In this document: positions 33,932 through 42,296 of the stretch, in pieces
Layout of the letters: each line of letters begins with the position of its first letter
Numbering within the stretch: position 1 is the stretch's first letter
Source: an uncultured Erythrobacter sp.
Lineage (GTDB): Bacteria > Pseudomonadota > Alphaproteobacteria > Sphingomonadales > Sphingomonadaceae
DNA: 64,000 nucleotides
Reading direction: 5' to 3'
Assembly (NCBI GenBank): GCA_947500645.1
Contig: CANMSD010000002.1
Coordinates: 930,001 to 994,000 of the forward strand
Program-made: the position numbers and the translations under genes
The notes under the pieces: generated by a model
Told to the model about the DNA's origin: nothing
Database searches by the model: none
What the model saw: only the letters and a program-made list of their open reading frames with translations

Positions 33932-33959
33932 ACAAATGCATATACAATGTAAACAAATG
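33932..33959. promoter_or_regulatory. operator candidate between IclR and flavin oxidase genes
   Basis: ACAAATG occurs at 33932-33938 and 33953-33959 (21 bases apart, two helical turns), around CATATACAATGTAA. CATATACAAT (33939-33948) also occurs at 37223-37232. Direct repeats spaced by two turns on one DNA face suit a dimeric or tetrameric regulator such as IclR. Confidence 0.5.
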
Positions 33960-34039
33960 TGTTGCGTAAATACGCTCTTTTAGCGATAATTTGAGTGCAG
34001 CCGCAGTGCAAAGCAATTCGCTTTTTAAGAGAGGCCCCT

Positions 34040-35563
34040 ATGTCAGCATCGGATCACAAACTTTCGCGGCGTTCGCTGCTCGCTGGCAGCGCAGCTCTTG
34101 GCATCTCTGGTCTCACAATCGGCTGCCAGAAGAGCGATAGCGAGCCGAAGGTTCAAGACGGCTTTCGCGGCGGCTCGCTGCTCTACGATGCTATCGTAAT
34201 CGGTGCAGGCCTTTCCGGACTCCATGCAGCGCGGCTGCTGGAGGAACAGGGCCTCAATGTTTTGACCCTTGAGGGGCGCAACCGCCTTGGCGGCCGCGTC
34301 TACACACTGATGGATGTGCCGGGTAACCCGGAGGCCGGGGGTGAGTGGATTGGCGGCAACTACGCACGCATGCTCAACACTGCGCGCCAGCTGGGTCTTG
34401 GTTTGATCAGTTCTGAAGATACCGGCTCCTATAGCGGCGCGGCCGCAGGTGGCCCACCGCCTGGCAAGTACTACATTATTCGCGGCGAAGGAATCAGTGC
34501 AGAGGAGTGGCCGGACCATAAACTCAACCCGATGAAGGGGGATGATCGAGAGATGCTTCCCGATCGGATGCTGTTCGATCTTTCACACCGGGAAAACCCC
34601 CTGTCTGGCAAGCCGCTCGACGACTGGATTAAGCCCGAGTATGCACAGTACGACATTCCTCATAGCGACTATATGCGCGAATATCTGGGCATGAACGATG
34701 AGACTGTTCGGCTCATGAACGTTACCATCCACACTGAGCATATCGACAGCACGTCGGCCATTAACGAACTGCGGCGTTATGCCGTCGGAGAGTTCAACTC
34801 CAAGATGGCCAAGGATCGCGGTCAGCCGCGCGGCTGGCAGATCGAAGGCGGCAATTCGCTGATCACCAAGGCGATGGCGGAGTCGCTCACGAACGGCGTG
34901 CTCTTGGAAAAGACCGTCCATACGATCGAGGATAGCGGCAGCGAAGTAGCGGTTCATTGTACCGATGGCTCGTCCTATCGGGCAAAGCAGATTGTCAACT
35001 CGATGCCGCTTTCGGTCATGCGCGACGTGAAATTCACAGAGCGCCTGCCAGAGCTGTGGGCGGACGCTATCGCCCAGATGACCTACGGCATTTCGATGCA
35101 GATGCACTTCCAGGTGGATCGTCCGTTCTGGGAGGAAGATGGGTTGCCAGCCAATATATGGACCGACGGCGACTTCGAACGCTTCGCAGTCCTAAAGAAC
35201 GGTGAGAACGGGGAGGTCTCTTCCGCCATCGCCTATGTGAATGGCAATGACGCCTATCGCTATGACTTCATGGATGACGATCAGGTCATGGCTTACACTC
35301 AAGATATCCTGGCCAAGGCGCGACCGTCGATGAAAGACGCGCTGACACCGCTCAAGGTTCAGTCCTGCCACCGCGACAAGCACGGCGCAGGCGACTGGAT
35401 GGTATGGCAGGCGGGCCAGGTCGGTAAATTCGCCAAGCACTTACGCGAACCGCATGGCAATATCCATTTCGCAGGTGAACATACCGCCCTGATGGAACGC
35501 GGAATGGAAGGTGCATTCGAATCCGGTGAGCGCGCAGCCTTCGATCTTCTTACGCGAACTTAA
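34040..35563 (+). CDS. Tat-exported lipoprotein flavin amine-oxidase family protein
   Basis: 507 residues from the ATG at 34040 (AAGAGAGGCCC upstream). A twin-arginine signal LSRRSLLAGSAALGIS is followed by GLTIGC, a lipobox-like Cys (residue 29), so the enzyme is probably exported folded and membrane-tethered. An FAD-binding fold follows: DAIVIGAGLSGLHAARLLEE, LEGRNRLGGRVYT, and C-terminal HFAGEHTALMERGMEGAFES. It resembles the flavin monoamine-oxidase or phytoene-desaturase-like group. The gene for a lipoprotein cytochrome c follows 18 bases later and may be its electron acceptor. The substrate is unknown. Confidence 0.85.
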   Translation: MSASDHKLSRRSLLAGSAALGISGLTIGCQKSDSEPKVQDGFRGGSLLYDAIVIGAGLSGLHAARLLEEQGLNVLTLEGRNRLGGRVYTLMDVPGNPEAGGEWIGGNYARMLNTARQLGLGLISSEDTGSYSGAAAGGPPPGKYYIIRGEGISAEEWPDHKLNPMKGDDREMLPDRMLFDLSHRENPLSGKPLDDWIKPEYAQYDIPHSDYMREYLGMNDETVRLMNVTIHTEHIDSTSAINELRRYAVGEFNSKMAKDRGQPRGWQIEGGNSLITKAMAESLTNGVLLEKTVHTIEDSGSEVAVHCTDGSSYRAKQIVNSMPLSVMRDVKFTERLPELWADAIAQMTYGISMQMHFQVDRPFWEEDGLPANIWTDGDFERFAVLKNGENGEVSSAIAYVNGNDAYRYDFMDDDQVMAYTQDILAKARPSMKDALTPLKVQSCHRDKHGAGDWMVWQAGQVGKFAKHLREPHGNIHFAGEHTALMERGMEGAFESGERAAFDLLTRT

Positions 35564-35581
35564 GAGAAAGACATTCAACCC

Positions 35582-36043
35582 ATGATGTTGCAGAAAAGTA
35601 TGGTGCTTACGTGCGCCGCGATCCTGATTGCCGGTTGCAGCGGGGGTGAGCAAGGCAACGAATCCACGGAGAGTCCGTCTGCGCCGACCGCACAAGACGC
35701 CGCACTTGAGGATGAGCCAGAAGTGCAGCTGTCCGAGCTGGCGATGCAGGGCAAGCGTCTATATCTGCGCTGCCAATCCTGCCACACGGTTGACGCGAAC
35801 GGCCCGCATTTGGTCGGCCCTAACTTGCACGAGCTGATGGATGCTACAGCGGGCGTGAAAGAAGGGTATGCTTTTTCGTCTCAGCTTAGCGATTCCGGTT
35901 TGGTCTGGGATCGGGAGACGCTCGACAAATGGATTGAGGCACCGCAGCAACTTGTCCCTGGCAACAAGATGGCTTTCGCCGGACTTCCTAAAGAGGAAGA
36001 CCGGGCGGCGCTGATCCAATATTTGGATGAGGCTACACGCTGA
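35582..36043 (+). CDS. lipoprotein c-type cytochrome
   Basis: 153 residues. A lipoprotein signal ends in LIAGC (Cys19). An acidic linker of about 35 residues precedes a class I cytochrome c domain with CQSCH (64-68) for covalent haem binding and Met130 (GNKMAFAG) as the probable sixth ligand. It lies 18 bases after the flavin oxidase and is probably co-transcribed. Reduced flavin of the oxidase could pass electrons to it and then to a terminal oxidase. The pairing is inferred from position. Confidence 0.9.
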   Translation: MMLQKSMVLTCAAILIAGCSGGEQGNESTESPSAPTAQDAALEDEPEVQLSELAMQGKRLYLRCQSCHTVDANGPHLVGPNLHELMDATAGVKEGYAFSSQLSDSGLVWDRETLDKWIEAPQQLVPGNKMAFAGLPKEEDRAALIQYLDEATR

Positions 36044-36086
36044 GAATAGCGCGTTCGCTCGTTTTAGACCGACTGCCTGAAAGCAT

Positions 36087-37166
36087 TTACGCCGCTGGAT
36101 CGAGCAGCGCCGGATCCTCGTTGAATTCATAGCCAATCCGATGGCAATAGACGCTCATACCAGGTAGCGTGACGCCTATATGTCGGGCCTCAGTGTCGTT
36201 GACCGTGAATACATCAGACCGCTTTTCACCTTCCTTTCGGACGGAGAAATAGACGAAATCGGGACGTTCGGAATAGAACGGATATTGCTTCGTGCGCATT
36301 AGCACCTCGAACATCTGCCCATCGGATTCGCGCTCGACCGTGAAGGTGCCGCCTTGGCTGTGAATCCGCATGTCCGAAAAACGCTGTATCTTGGTCTGCC
36401 CGTCGTCGAATGTTGACGACGGGTTAGAGAAGAAGCGCCCGCTGCACACAAACGGTAGCGCGCGGCGTAGCATGTGCGGTTCGTCTTCAGGATGTCCTGC
36501 GCTGATCGAATCATCCGAGACAAGACGGGTGAGATCAGAGCGCCAATATTTGTCTTCCGACAATGTGACATCATGAATTGAGTAACGGCGACGGTCGCCT
36601 TCGCCGAAGACGCAGGCTCTTTCGCGCATCTGCCCCTCAAACTGCGAAGCGTTGCGACGCCAGATCACATCGCAGTTCGAAGTTTCGTCCAAATCCTCGA
36701 TGAAAAAGACATCTTCGGAGGTTAGGTCGGCGAGCTTCGAAGGGTCGTGATACGCGCCTTTGACCTTTTCGGCATCGCGGAAGAAGCCGAGCCGCATGCG
36801 GATACCACCCGCTTCCGGATCGCTCAGAAGGACCGCCAGACGTTGACGGAAGATCTTGGTCGGGTCGTTGTCAGTGTATTCTTCGACGTAGAAAACATGC
36901 TCGCCGAACTCAGGCAGGTCGACTTTGCGATGCATCGCATGGACCCGCCCGTGCGGTTCTTTCCCTTCCTCCAGCATGTCGGGATAGTTCTCGAACCACA
37001 CCTGCTCTTCGTTGTCGAACTCGCCTTCGAACCAATCGCTTAGGATAATGAGATCGCGCACGAACGGATCGTTTGCACCTGTAGCTGCATTAGATGAGGC
37101 AATAGCAGCAATGGGCAGTGCAGCGATCAACAAGGTTTTAGAAATCTGCACAAACTGTCTCCGCAT
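36087..37166 (-). CDS. exported CpeT/CpcT-like protein 2
   Basis: 359 residues, ATG start, Sec signal peptide (ISKTLLIAALPIAAIASSNAA). The body follows the CpeT/CpcT layout: ILSDWFEGEFDNEEQVWFEN, HVFYVEEYTDNDPTKIFRQR, SNCDVIWRRNASQFEGQM, ERACVFGEGDRRR and SIHDVTLSEDKYW. These residues parallel the 'W--G-F-N--Q', 'RQR' and 'GC---W------F-G' landmarks of the family. It is a distant paralogue of the protein at 31284. Its promoter shares the AT-rich element with other genes of the cluster. It likely binds a hydrophobic ligand, by inference. Confidence 0.6.
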   Translation of the reverse strand: MRRQFVQISKTLLIAALPIAAIASSNAATGANDPFVRDLIILSDWFEGEFDNEEQVWFENYPDMLEEGKEPHGRVHAMHRKVDLPEFGEHVFYVEEYTDNDPTKIFRQRLAVLLSDPEAGGIRMRLGFFRDAEKVKGAYHDPSKLADLTSEDVFFIEDLDETSNCDVIWRRNASQFEGQMRERACVFGEGDRRRYSIHDVTLSEDKYWRSDLTRLVSDDSISAGHPEDEPHMLRRALPFVCSGRFFSNPSSTFDDGQTKIQRFSDMRIHSQGGTFTVERESDGQMFEVLMRTKQYPFYSERPDFVYFSVRKEGEKRSDVFTVNDTEARHIGVTLPGMSVYCHRIGYEFNEDPALLDPAA

Positions 37167-37218
37167 TTAATCTGTGCAGTGGGATAGCGCTTCCAACGAA
37201 GCGTTGCCAGATAAAAGG

Positions 37219-37245
37219 TATACATATACAATTCTAACATACACG
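37219..37245. promoter_or_regulatory. AT-rich operator candidate between CpeT-like and GntR genes
   Basis: TATACATATACAATTCTAAC (37219-37238) followed by ATACAC contains CATATACAAT at 37223-37232, identical to the element at 33939-33948. It lies between the leftward CpeT-like gene (start 37166) and the rightward GntR gene (start 37307). Confidence 0.5.
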
Positions 37246-37306
37246 GATGAGTACTGATGGCATTATCGCCAGACATCGTTGAGTCTAGCTGAGGCATAGG
37301 AACCGA

Positions 37307-38110
37307 ATGTTATACAGATCCTTGGGGGCAGAGCGCTCTTTCTCTACTGAATCGAGCACCGCCGGGAAGGTCACGGCTGACAAAAAGGTTCCGCAATACC
37401 TGCAAATCGCTGAGGAGTTGCGCAACGCAATTTGCGACGGCGTGTATCCGGCAGGTGTAAGGCTTCCACCCGAATTGTCGTTGGCAGAACAGTACGGAGT
37501 GGCCCGCATGACCGTGCGAGAAGGGTTGAAATTGCTGCAGGACGAAGGATTGATCGTCAGGAAGCAGGGGTCTGGCACTGTCGTTCAGAGAGGCTACACG
37601 CCGAAGACCACGCTGACTCAGTCATTCTCACAACTTGAGGACTTGCTTCAATATTCTCTGCGTACAAGGATTGCCTTCGAGCCCGGAAAAAAGGTGCGTT
37701 TACCTCCGAGCATTGCGGCAAAAACTCAGCATGGGATCGGAAAAAGTTGGCTATGTTTTCGCGGTACATTTCACAATAGCCAAGATCCGTGTCCGATCGC
37801 GATTACGCATGTCTATGTGTCACCTGCCCTGCGCGAATATTTCGGATTGATTGAGCACGAAAACTCACTGATCATTAAGCAGCTAGAGAAGTTCTCCGGC
37901 AAGAAGGTAGCGACGATCACGCAGGATATCTGCTCACGTCTAATCGAACCGGAGACGGCAGATCGACTGATGATCGATGAGGGTCAGCCCATACTCCGTG
38001 TGATCCGAACCTATGACGATGAGAGCGGACAATCGCTCCAGATATCCGTCACCGATCATCCTGCCGATTTCTTCACATTCACTTCGAAGATGTCGATCGC
38101 GCAAACCTGA
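37307..38110 (+). CDS. GntR-family regulator of the HutC/UTRA type
   Basis: 267 residues, ATG at 37307. Residues 28-95 form the GntR winged helix (QYLQIAEELRNAICDGVYPA, LPPELSLAEQYGVARMTVRE, LQDEGLIVRKQGSGTVV). Residues 110-265 form a UTRA-type effector domain (IKQLEKFSGKKVATITQDI, ADRLMIDEGQPILRVIRTYD). It is divergent from the CpeT-like gene and shares the intergenic element CATATACAAT. It may control the local genes together with IclR. The GTG or ATG choice upstream is uncertain by a few codons. Confidence 0.85.
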   Translation: MLYRSLGAERSFSTESSTAGKVTADKKVPQYLQIAEELRNAICDGVYPAGVRLPPELSLAEQYGVARMTVREGLKLLQDEGLIVRKQGSGTVVQRGYTPKTTLTQSFSQLEDLLQYSLRTRIAFEPGKKVRLPPSIAAKTQHGIGKSWLCFRGTFHNSQDPCPIAITHVYVSPALREYFGLIEHENSLIIKQLEKFSGKKVATITQDICSRLIEPETADRLMIDEGQPILRVIRTYDDESGQSLQISVTDHPADFFTFTSKMSIAQT

Positions 38111-38625
38111 GAGCTAGCCTACCACTTGTGGTGGCGAAGCTCGGCAAGCGATCTCGAAGCGTCTGCTTTTGAGAAGATCCACACTACCTGTTATTGGCCG
38201 AATGGGAGGCGGAAGCAGTCATTCGCGCAGAACGCGAAATGCACCGACGGGTTGCGAGATATTCCTTCTTTCGAAGCCTATAGTTGCCTCAGAATTGAGC
38301 CTACTCGTTTGACGACCTAACGGATATTGTTAGTGTCACCTCCCATCTCGATGCCGATCTGCGTGCAAAGCTCGGCGATCAACTTCTTGATTGACTCATC
38401 CACGCGACGACCAAGCCATCGAACAACTTACAAGTCCACTCAGCAAACGCGTGAGTTGCAGTCTGGCTTTCGATGGTTGGAGATATTCGTCCGACCTGAC
38501 GTCAATTGATCGAGGACTTCGCCTTGGTCTCTAGCTGCAATGTCAATTTCGTGTCTGACGCTATGACGCAGAACCGCGCTCTTTCGCAAGAAGGTCGCCC
38601 AATCTAACAATTGCAGTCTGGAGAA
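38111..38625. other. intergenic region between GntR gene and tRNA-Leu, right boundary of the accessory segment
   Basis: No gene over about 30 codons has convincing composition. A short minus-strand frame near 38322-38406 (reading LGRRVDESIKKLIAELCTQI) may be the remnant of a small gene, but it stops abruptly upstream. TTGCAGTCTGG occurs twice (38456 and 38611 region). No integrase or transposase remnant could be recognised. Confidence 0.4.
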
Positions 38626-38642
38626 ATGGACTGTTTGGTGCG
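38626..38642 (+). repeat. right copy of 17-bp direct repeat at the tRNA-Leu 3' end
   Basis: Identical to 10834-10850 and in the same orientation. It covers the last seven bases of the tRNA gene (CGCACCA on the minus strand) and ten bases beyond. If the island reading is right, this is the original attachment site and the left copy is the duplicated end. Confidence 0.7.
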
Positions 38643-38722
38643 GTCGAGAAGACTCGAACTTCCACGGGCGTTAGCCCACAACGACCTCAACGTTGCGCGT
38701 CTACCAGTTCCGCCACGACCGC
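38636..38722 (-). tRNA. tRNA-Leu, anticodon GAG
   Basis: 87 bases on the minus strand. Acceptor stem GCGGTCG pairs with CGACCGC, the D-arm carries AACTGGTAGACGCGC, the anticodon loop is GTTGAGGTC with GAG, a long variable arm (GTGGGCTAACGCCCGT) marks a type II tRNA, the T-arm is GTTCGAGTC, and CCA is encoded. It decodes leucine CUC and CUU codons. Its 3' end is duplicated at 10834-10850. Confidence 0.95.
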
Positions 38723-38878
38723 ACACAGTCAGCAGGGTAAGCAAGCGCTCGCCCTTGGTAGGAGCGCGCCCCTAGCAAGGGGTATACAGCTCCGCAAGCA
38801 CTTTACAGCGCACGCGAGCGCATCGGCCATTTTTTGTAAGTTTTGCGGCTCCGGGTGATCCACACCGCTCTTGCGCGG

Positions 38879-39907
38879 TCAGTTCGGTGACCAGCCAATT
38901 TCTGCGAAACGCGCCGAACGCGGCACATCGGTAATCGCCTCGGTCACGGTCATGCTTTCACCCGGTGCGAGGCTCGATTGCGGAGGGGCGACGTTCCAGT
39001 CGAACACGATCCGCTCCTGCTCATCGCGCAGCACAATCCGCAGCGGCGGCACGTCCACCGTCTCGCGGCCGTTATTGGTAATTGTGCCGCGTGCCCGGAA
39101 AATCTCGGTCCCGCTGGGAAGCGTTTCGGTCCGCTGCTCGGCAGCAGGAAAGTCGAGCTCGAGATCAGATTTTCCGATGCCGAAAGTCGGCTGGCTGAAC
39201 GGTGCCCAATCAGGCAGACGGATCAGATTGAAATTGACTGCAGCAATCGTACCAAATGCGAGCAGCGCGAAGATGGCCGCAGCAGCGGTCCACATCTTGA
39301 GCGGATTGCGGCGCGCGGTGAATGGCGGGCGATAGCCGAAACGCGATTCTTCGTAATCGTATTCATCTGAATACTCTTCATCATCGCTGGGCTCTTCATA
39401 TGACGCAGCGGGTCCAATGTCGGCGTTTTCGTCGGACGGCTCGTCGACTGTTTCCTCTACGGTTTGGTCATCGGCAGGCGGTTCTGGCTCGGATTCGGGT
39501 TCGGGGCCCGGCTCAGGTTCGCTTATTACACTGCTGGTTGCGCCTGTCGCAGCTGCTGGTCGATCTGCTGTGCGCCAGTGATTGATCGACGGACCGCTCT
39601 CGGCTTCGTCTGTATCTTCCCCAGTCGCACGCTCAACCGGTGTTTCCTCCGGTTTCGCTTCCGGTTCTGGCTCGGGTGGAGGAGGAGGGGGCGCGGATGG
39701 AGGCGGTGGCGGAGCGGGTGATGGCGCAGCTTGCTCGACCGGAGCGTCCTCAGCACTTGGCTGTTCGTCGCGCGGCGGCAGGTCGAACACCGGCTCCTGA
39801 AACCAGCTATGCTTGCATTTTGCGCAGCGCACGGTCCGCCCTGTATCGCCAATGGCGGTTTCGGGGACGACATAGCGCGTCTTGCAGGCTGGACAGGCGA
39901 TAATCAT
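38879..39907 (-). CDS. MJ0042-type zinc-ribbon protein with transmembrane segment
   Basis: 342 residues. The N-terminus is an MJ0042/zinc-ribbon motif with two CxxC pairs (CPACKTRY and CAKCKHSW). A long Pro/Glu/Asp-rich disordered region (about 40-205) follows. A transmembrane helix (WTAAAAIFALLAFGTIAAV) lies near 220-240, then an extracytoplasmic beta-type domain of about 100 residues (PSGTEIFRARGTITNNGRET, then ESMTVTEAITDVPRSARF) like a DUF3426 domain. This architecture is common in alphaproteobacteria directly upstream of ftsE, as here. Function unknown. Confidence 0.85.
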   Translation of the reverse strand: MIIACPACKTRYVVPETAIGDTGRTVRCAKCKHSWFQEPVFDLPPRDEQPSAEDAPVEQAAPSPAPPPPPSAPPPPPPEPEPEAKPEETPVERATGEDTDEAESGPSINHWRTADRPAAATGATSSVISEPEPGPEPESEPEPPADDQTVEETVDEPSDENADIGPAASYEEPSDDEEYSDEYDYEESRFGYRPPFTARRNPLKMWTAAAAIFALLAFGTIAAVNFNLIRLPDWAPFSQPTFGIGKSDLELDFPAAEQRTETLPSGTEIFRARGTITNNGRETVDVPPLRIVLRDEQERIVFDWNVAPPQSSLAPGESMTVTEAITDVPRSARFAEIGWSPN

Positions 39908-40061
39908 CGTTAATCAGGCCATACGCTCCCGCATTCTATGCACAAGTGTGACAGGCCCCGAAGCCCGCAATTGTTGGCTTTTTTCCACATTGCAGAGCTA
40001 GTCTTGCCGTGATCGCATACTTGGGCTTTTCCCTCTCGCAGGCTTGGGATAGGGCCGCGCC

Positions 40062-40805
40062 ATGACCGAACGGGCGGGTGACATCGTAAATTTCGACAAT
40101 GTCGGGCTGCGCTACGGCACCGAACCAGAGGTGCTGAGCGACCTCAGCTTCACCCTTTTTCCGGGCAGTTTCTACTTCCTCACCGGGGCCAGCGGGGCGG
40201 GCAAGACGAGCCTGCTAAAGCTGCTCTATCTGGCGCAGCGCCCATCGCGCGGGGCGATCCGCATGTTCGGCAAGGACATGATCACTCTGCCGCGCGAAGA
40301 GCTACCCATGTATCGTCGGCGACTGGGCGTGGTGTTCCAGGATTTTCGCCTGGTCGATCATTTGACAGCATTTGACAATGTTGCGCTGCCGCTACGGCTT
40401 GCGGGCGTGAAAGATAGCAATCTCACCAAGCCCGTGTCTGACATGCTCGACTGGGTGGGTCTGACCGAACGGGCCCAAGCCAAGCCTGCGACCATGTCTG
40501 GCGGGGAGCAGCAGCGCGTGGCGATAGCGCGCGCGGTGATCGGCCGACCTGATATGCTGATTGCCGACGAACCGACCGGTAACGTCGATCCGGAAATGGC
40601 GCTGAAGCTGCTCCGTCTGTTCGAGGCACTAAACCGCCTCGGCACGACAGTGGTGGTCGCGACGCACGATGTGCATCTGCTGAAAAAAGTGCCTGAATCG
40701 CTCATCATGCGCCTCAACAAGGGTCGTTTGCATGATCCGACCGGAGCATTGCGCTTTCCTCCGCGACCAAGCGGCGCGACAACATCAAGGAGTGACGAGC
40801 TATGA
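40062..40805 (+). CDS. ftsE: cell-division ABC transporter ATP-binding protein FtsE
   Basis: 247 residues. Walker A is [13 protein letters not shown], the Q-loop VFQDFRLV, the ABC signature [15 protein letters not shown] and Walker [10 protein letters not shown], with the switch His in VATHDVH. FtsE with FtsX activates peptidoglycan hydrolases at the septum from the cytoplasmic side. It overlaps ftsX by four bases (ATGA). The length is slightly above the usual 220-230 because of a C-terminal extension. Confidence 0.95.
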   Translation: MTERAGDIVNFDNVGLRYGTEPEVLSDLSFTLFPGSFYFLTGASGAGKTSLLKLLYLAQRPSRGAIRMFGKDMITLPREELPMYRRRLGVVFQDFRLVDHLTAFDNVALPLRLAGVKDSNLTKPVSDMLDWVGLTERAQAKPATMSGGEQQRVAIARAVIGRPDMLIADEPTGNVDPEMALKLLRLFEALNRLGTTVVVATHDVHLLKKVPESLIMRLNKGRLHDPTGALRFPPRPSGATTSRSDEL

Positions 40806-41746
40806 GCACGCCTCCTCTCGCCAAAAATCTCGGTCGAAGCGATAGTGCGAAAGCATCGCTGCCGCTGCGTCGTCGTGAAGCTGCGAACCTGGTGCCGCAG
40901 ACCCGCCTCGGCGGGCCGATCCCGTGGGTCATCGCCATCATGATAGCGTTGGTTGTGGTGGCAGCGGCAGGCGGGCTCGCCCTAAGCAACTTGGCCAACA
41001 ATGCGCGCGCCGATCTATCTGGAGCGGTCACCGTTCAAATTGTGGAGGCCGATGCAGATTTGCGTGCGCAAAAGGCCGCGGATGCGGCTACACTTCTGAT
41101 CGCTCAAGATAACGTTTCCACTGTGCGTGTCGTGCCAGAGGATGAGCTAGGTGAGATGCTGGAGCCGTGGTTGGGCGACGGCGCGGGCAGTCAGGATATA
41201 CCGATACCGGCGTTGATCGATGTGCAGTTATCAAGCGCCAGCAGGCCTGAGCAAATCGCCCAGCTGCAGGCGACGCTTGACGCTGCGGTTCAGGGCACGC
41301 GCGTGGATGCGCAATCGGACTGGTTGCAGCCGGTCTATTCGGCGCTGTCTGCGTTACAATATCTGGCTTTGGCGCTGATTGGATTGTTGGCGTTTGCCTG
41401 CGCCGCAGCGGTGTGGCTGGCCTCGCGCAGCGCCTTCGCCAATCATCGTGACACGGTGGAAATCATCCACCTGTTGGGCGGTACGGATGCGCAGGTCACG
41501 CGCATTTTTCAGCGCTCGGTTGTGCGCGATGCGGCCTTTGGTGGATTTGTCGGACTGGTGCTGGGCGCGCTCGCAGTGTGGCTGCTCGGCCGGCAATTCG
41601 CCGCGCTCGATAGCGGCATGGTGGCGGGCGGGGGGCTCGATTGGAGCGATTGGGCTATCATTGCGGCAATCCCGCTGGCGGGAATCGCGCTGGCGCTGCT
41701 GACCGGACGGATCACCATCCTCATGGCCTTGCGGAGGATGCTGTGA
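40802..41746 (+). CDS. ftsX: cell-division permease FtsX
   Basis: 314 residues starting at ATGA over the ftsE stop. A cytoplasmic N-terminus is followed by a first membrane segment ([20 protein letters not shown]), a periplasmic domain of about 140 residues ([17 protein letters not shown] and on), and three further helices ([42 protein letters not shown] and [18 protein letters not shown]). The RIFQRSV motif between helices is typical. It partners FtsE at the divisome. The stop overlaps the next start (TGATG). Confidence 0.95.
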   Translation: MSTPPLAKNLGRSDSAKASLPLRRREAANLVPQTRLGGPIPWVIAIMIALVVVAAAGGLALSNLANNARADLSGAVTVQIVEADADLRAQKAADAATLLIAQDNVSTVRVVPEDELGEMLEPWLGDGAGSQDIPIPALIDVQLSSASRPEQIAQLQATLDAAVQGTRVDAQSDWLQPVYSALSALQYLALALIGLLAFACAAAVWLASRSAFANHRDTVEIIHLLGGTDAQVTRIFQRSVVRDAAFGGFVGLVLGALAVWLLGRQFAALDSGMVAGGGLDWSDWAIIAAIPLAGIALALLTGRITILMALRRML

Positions 41747-42288
41747 TGCGTCGCTTTATCTCCGCCGTTATCCTGTTCTGGCTGATAGGCTTTCTGGCCT
41801 TTGTCGTCACTTTGCCGAACCCTGCCGCAATCGAGGGTTCTGATGCGGTGCAGACCGACGTGGTTATTGTGCCGACCGGAGGCGCAGGACGCATTGCGCG
41901 CGGGCTGAATGTGCTCGATGCGGGAGCGGCTCGAGCCCTTCTCGTATCCGGGGTCGACCGTGAGGTGAAACCCGCTGAATTCGCCGCGCAATTCGAAGTG
42001 GACGAGGCGCGCATGGAATGCTGCGTCACGCTCGGATTTGCCGCCGTCGATACCCGCAGCAACGCCGCCGAAATCGCGCAGTGGGTTCGGGAAAATAACG
42101 TGAAATCGTTACGCCTCGTCACCACCGATTGGCATATGCTGCGTGCTGCGGGAGAGCTCGAACGCGCTCTGCCCGATGATGTCGCTGTTGTGCGCGACGC
42201 GGTTGCCTCTCAACCGAGCGTCTCCAGCCTGTTCCTCGAATATCACAAGCTGCTTGCAAGCTGGGCAGCGAGCGTGGTCGATCTCTGA
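41746..42288 (+). CDS. YdcF-like (DUF218/ElyC-SanA) membrane protein
   Basis: 180 residues from an ATG overlapping the ftsX stop. One N-terminal membrane helix (FISAVILFWLIGFLAFVVTL) is followed by a DUF218-type fold: DVVIVPTGGAGRIARGLNVL, ARALLVSGVD, DTRSNAAEIAQWV and LVTTDWHMLRAAGEL. Members of this family (ElyC, SanA, YdcF) act in envelope biogenesis. Coupling to ftsEX and plsC places it in an envelope operon. Confidence 0.85.
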   Translation: MRRFISAVILFWLIGFLAFVVTLPNPAAIEGSDAVQTDVVIVPTGGAGRIARGLNVLDAGAARALLVSGVDREVKPAEFAAQFEVDEARMECCVTLGFAAVDTRSNAAEIAQWVRENNVKSLRLVTTDWHMLRAAGELERALPDDVAVVRDAVASQPSVSSLFLEYHKLLASWAASVVDL

Positions 42289-42296
42289 GCCGGGCC

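Noticed and set aside
38126..38320. A 64-codon frame before the tRNA, considered as a transposase or integrase remnant
   Set aside because: No zinc ribbon, catalytic Arg/Tyr or DDE pattern could be found; kept as unassigned sequence.
39582..39800. A Gly-rich 72-codon frame
   Set aside because: It is antisense to the Pro/Glu-rich linker of the MJ0042 protein, which explains the glycine bias.
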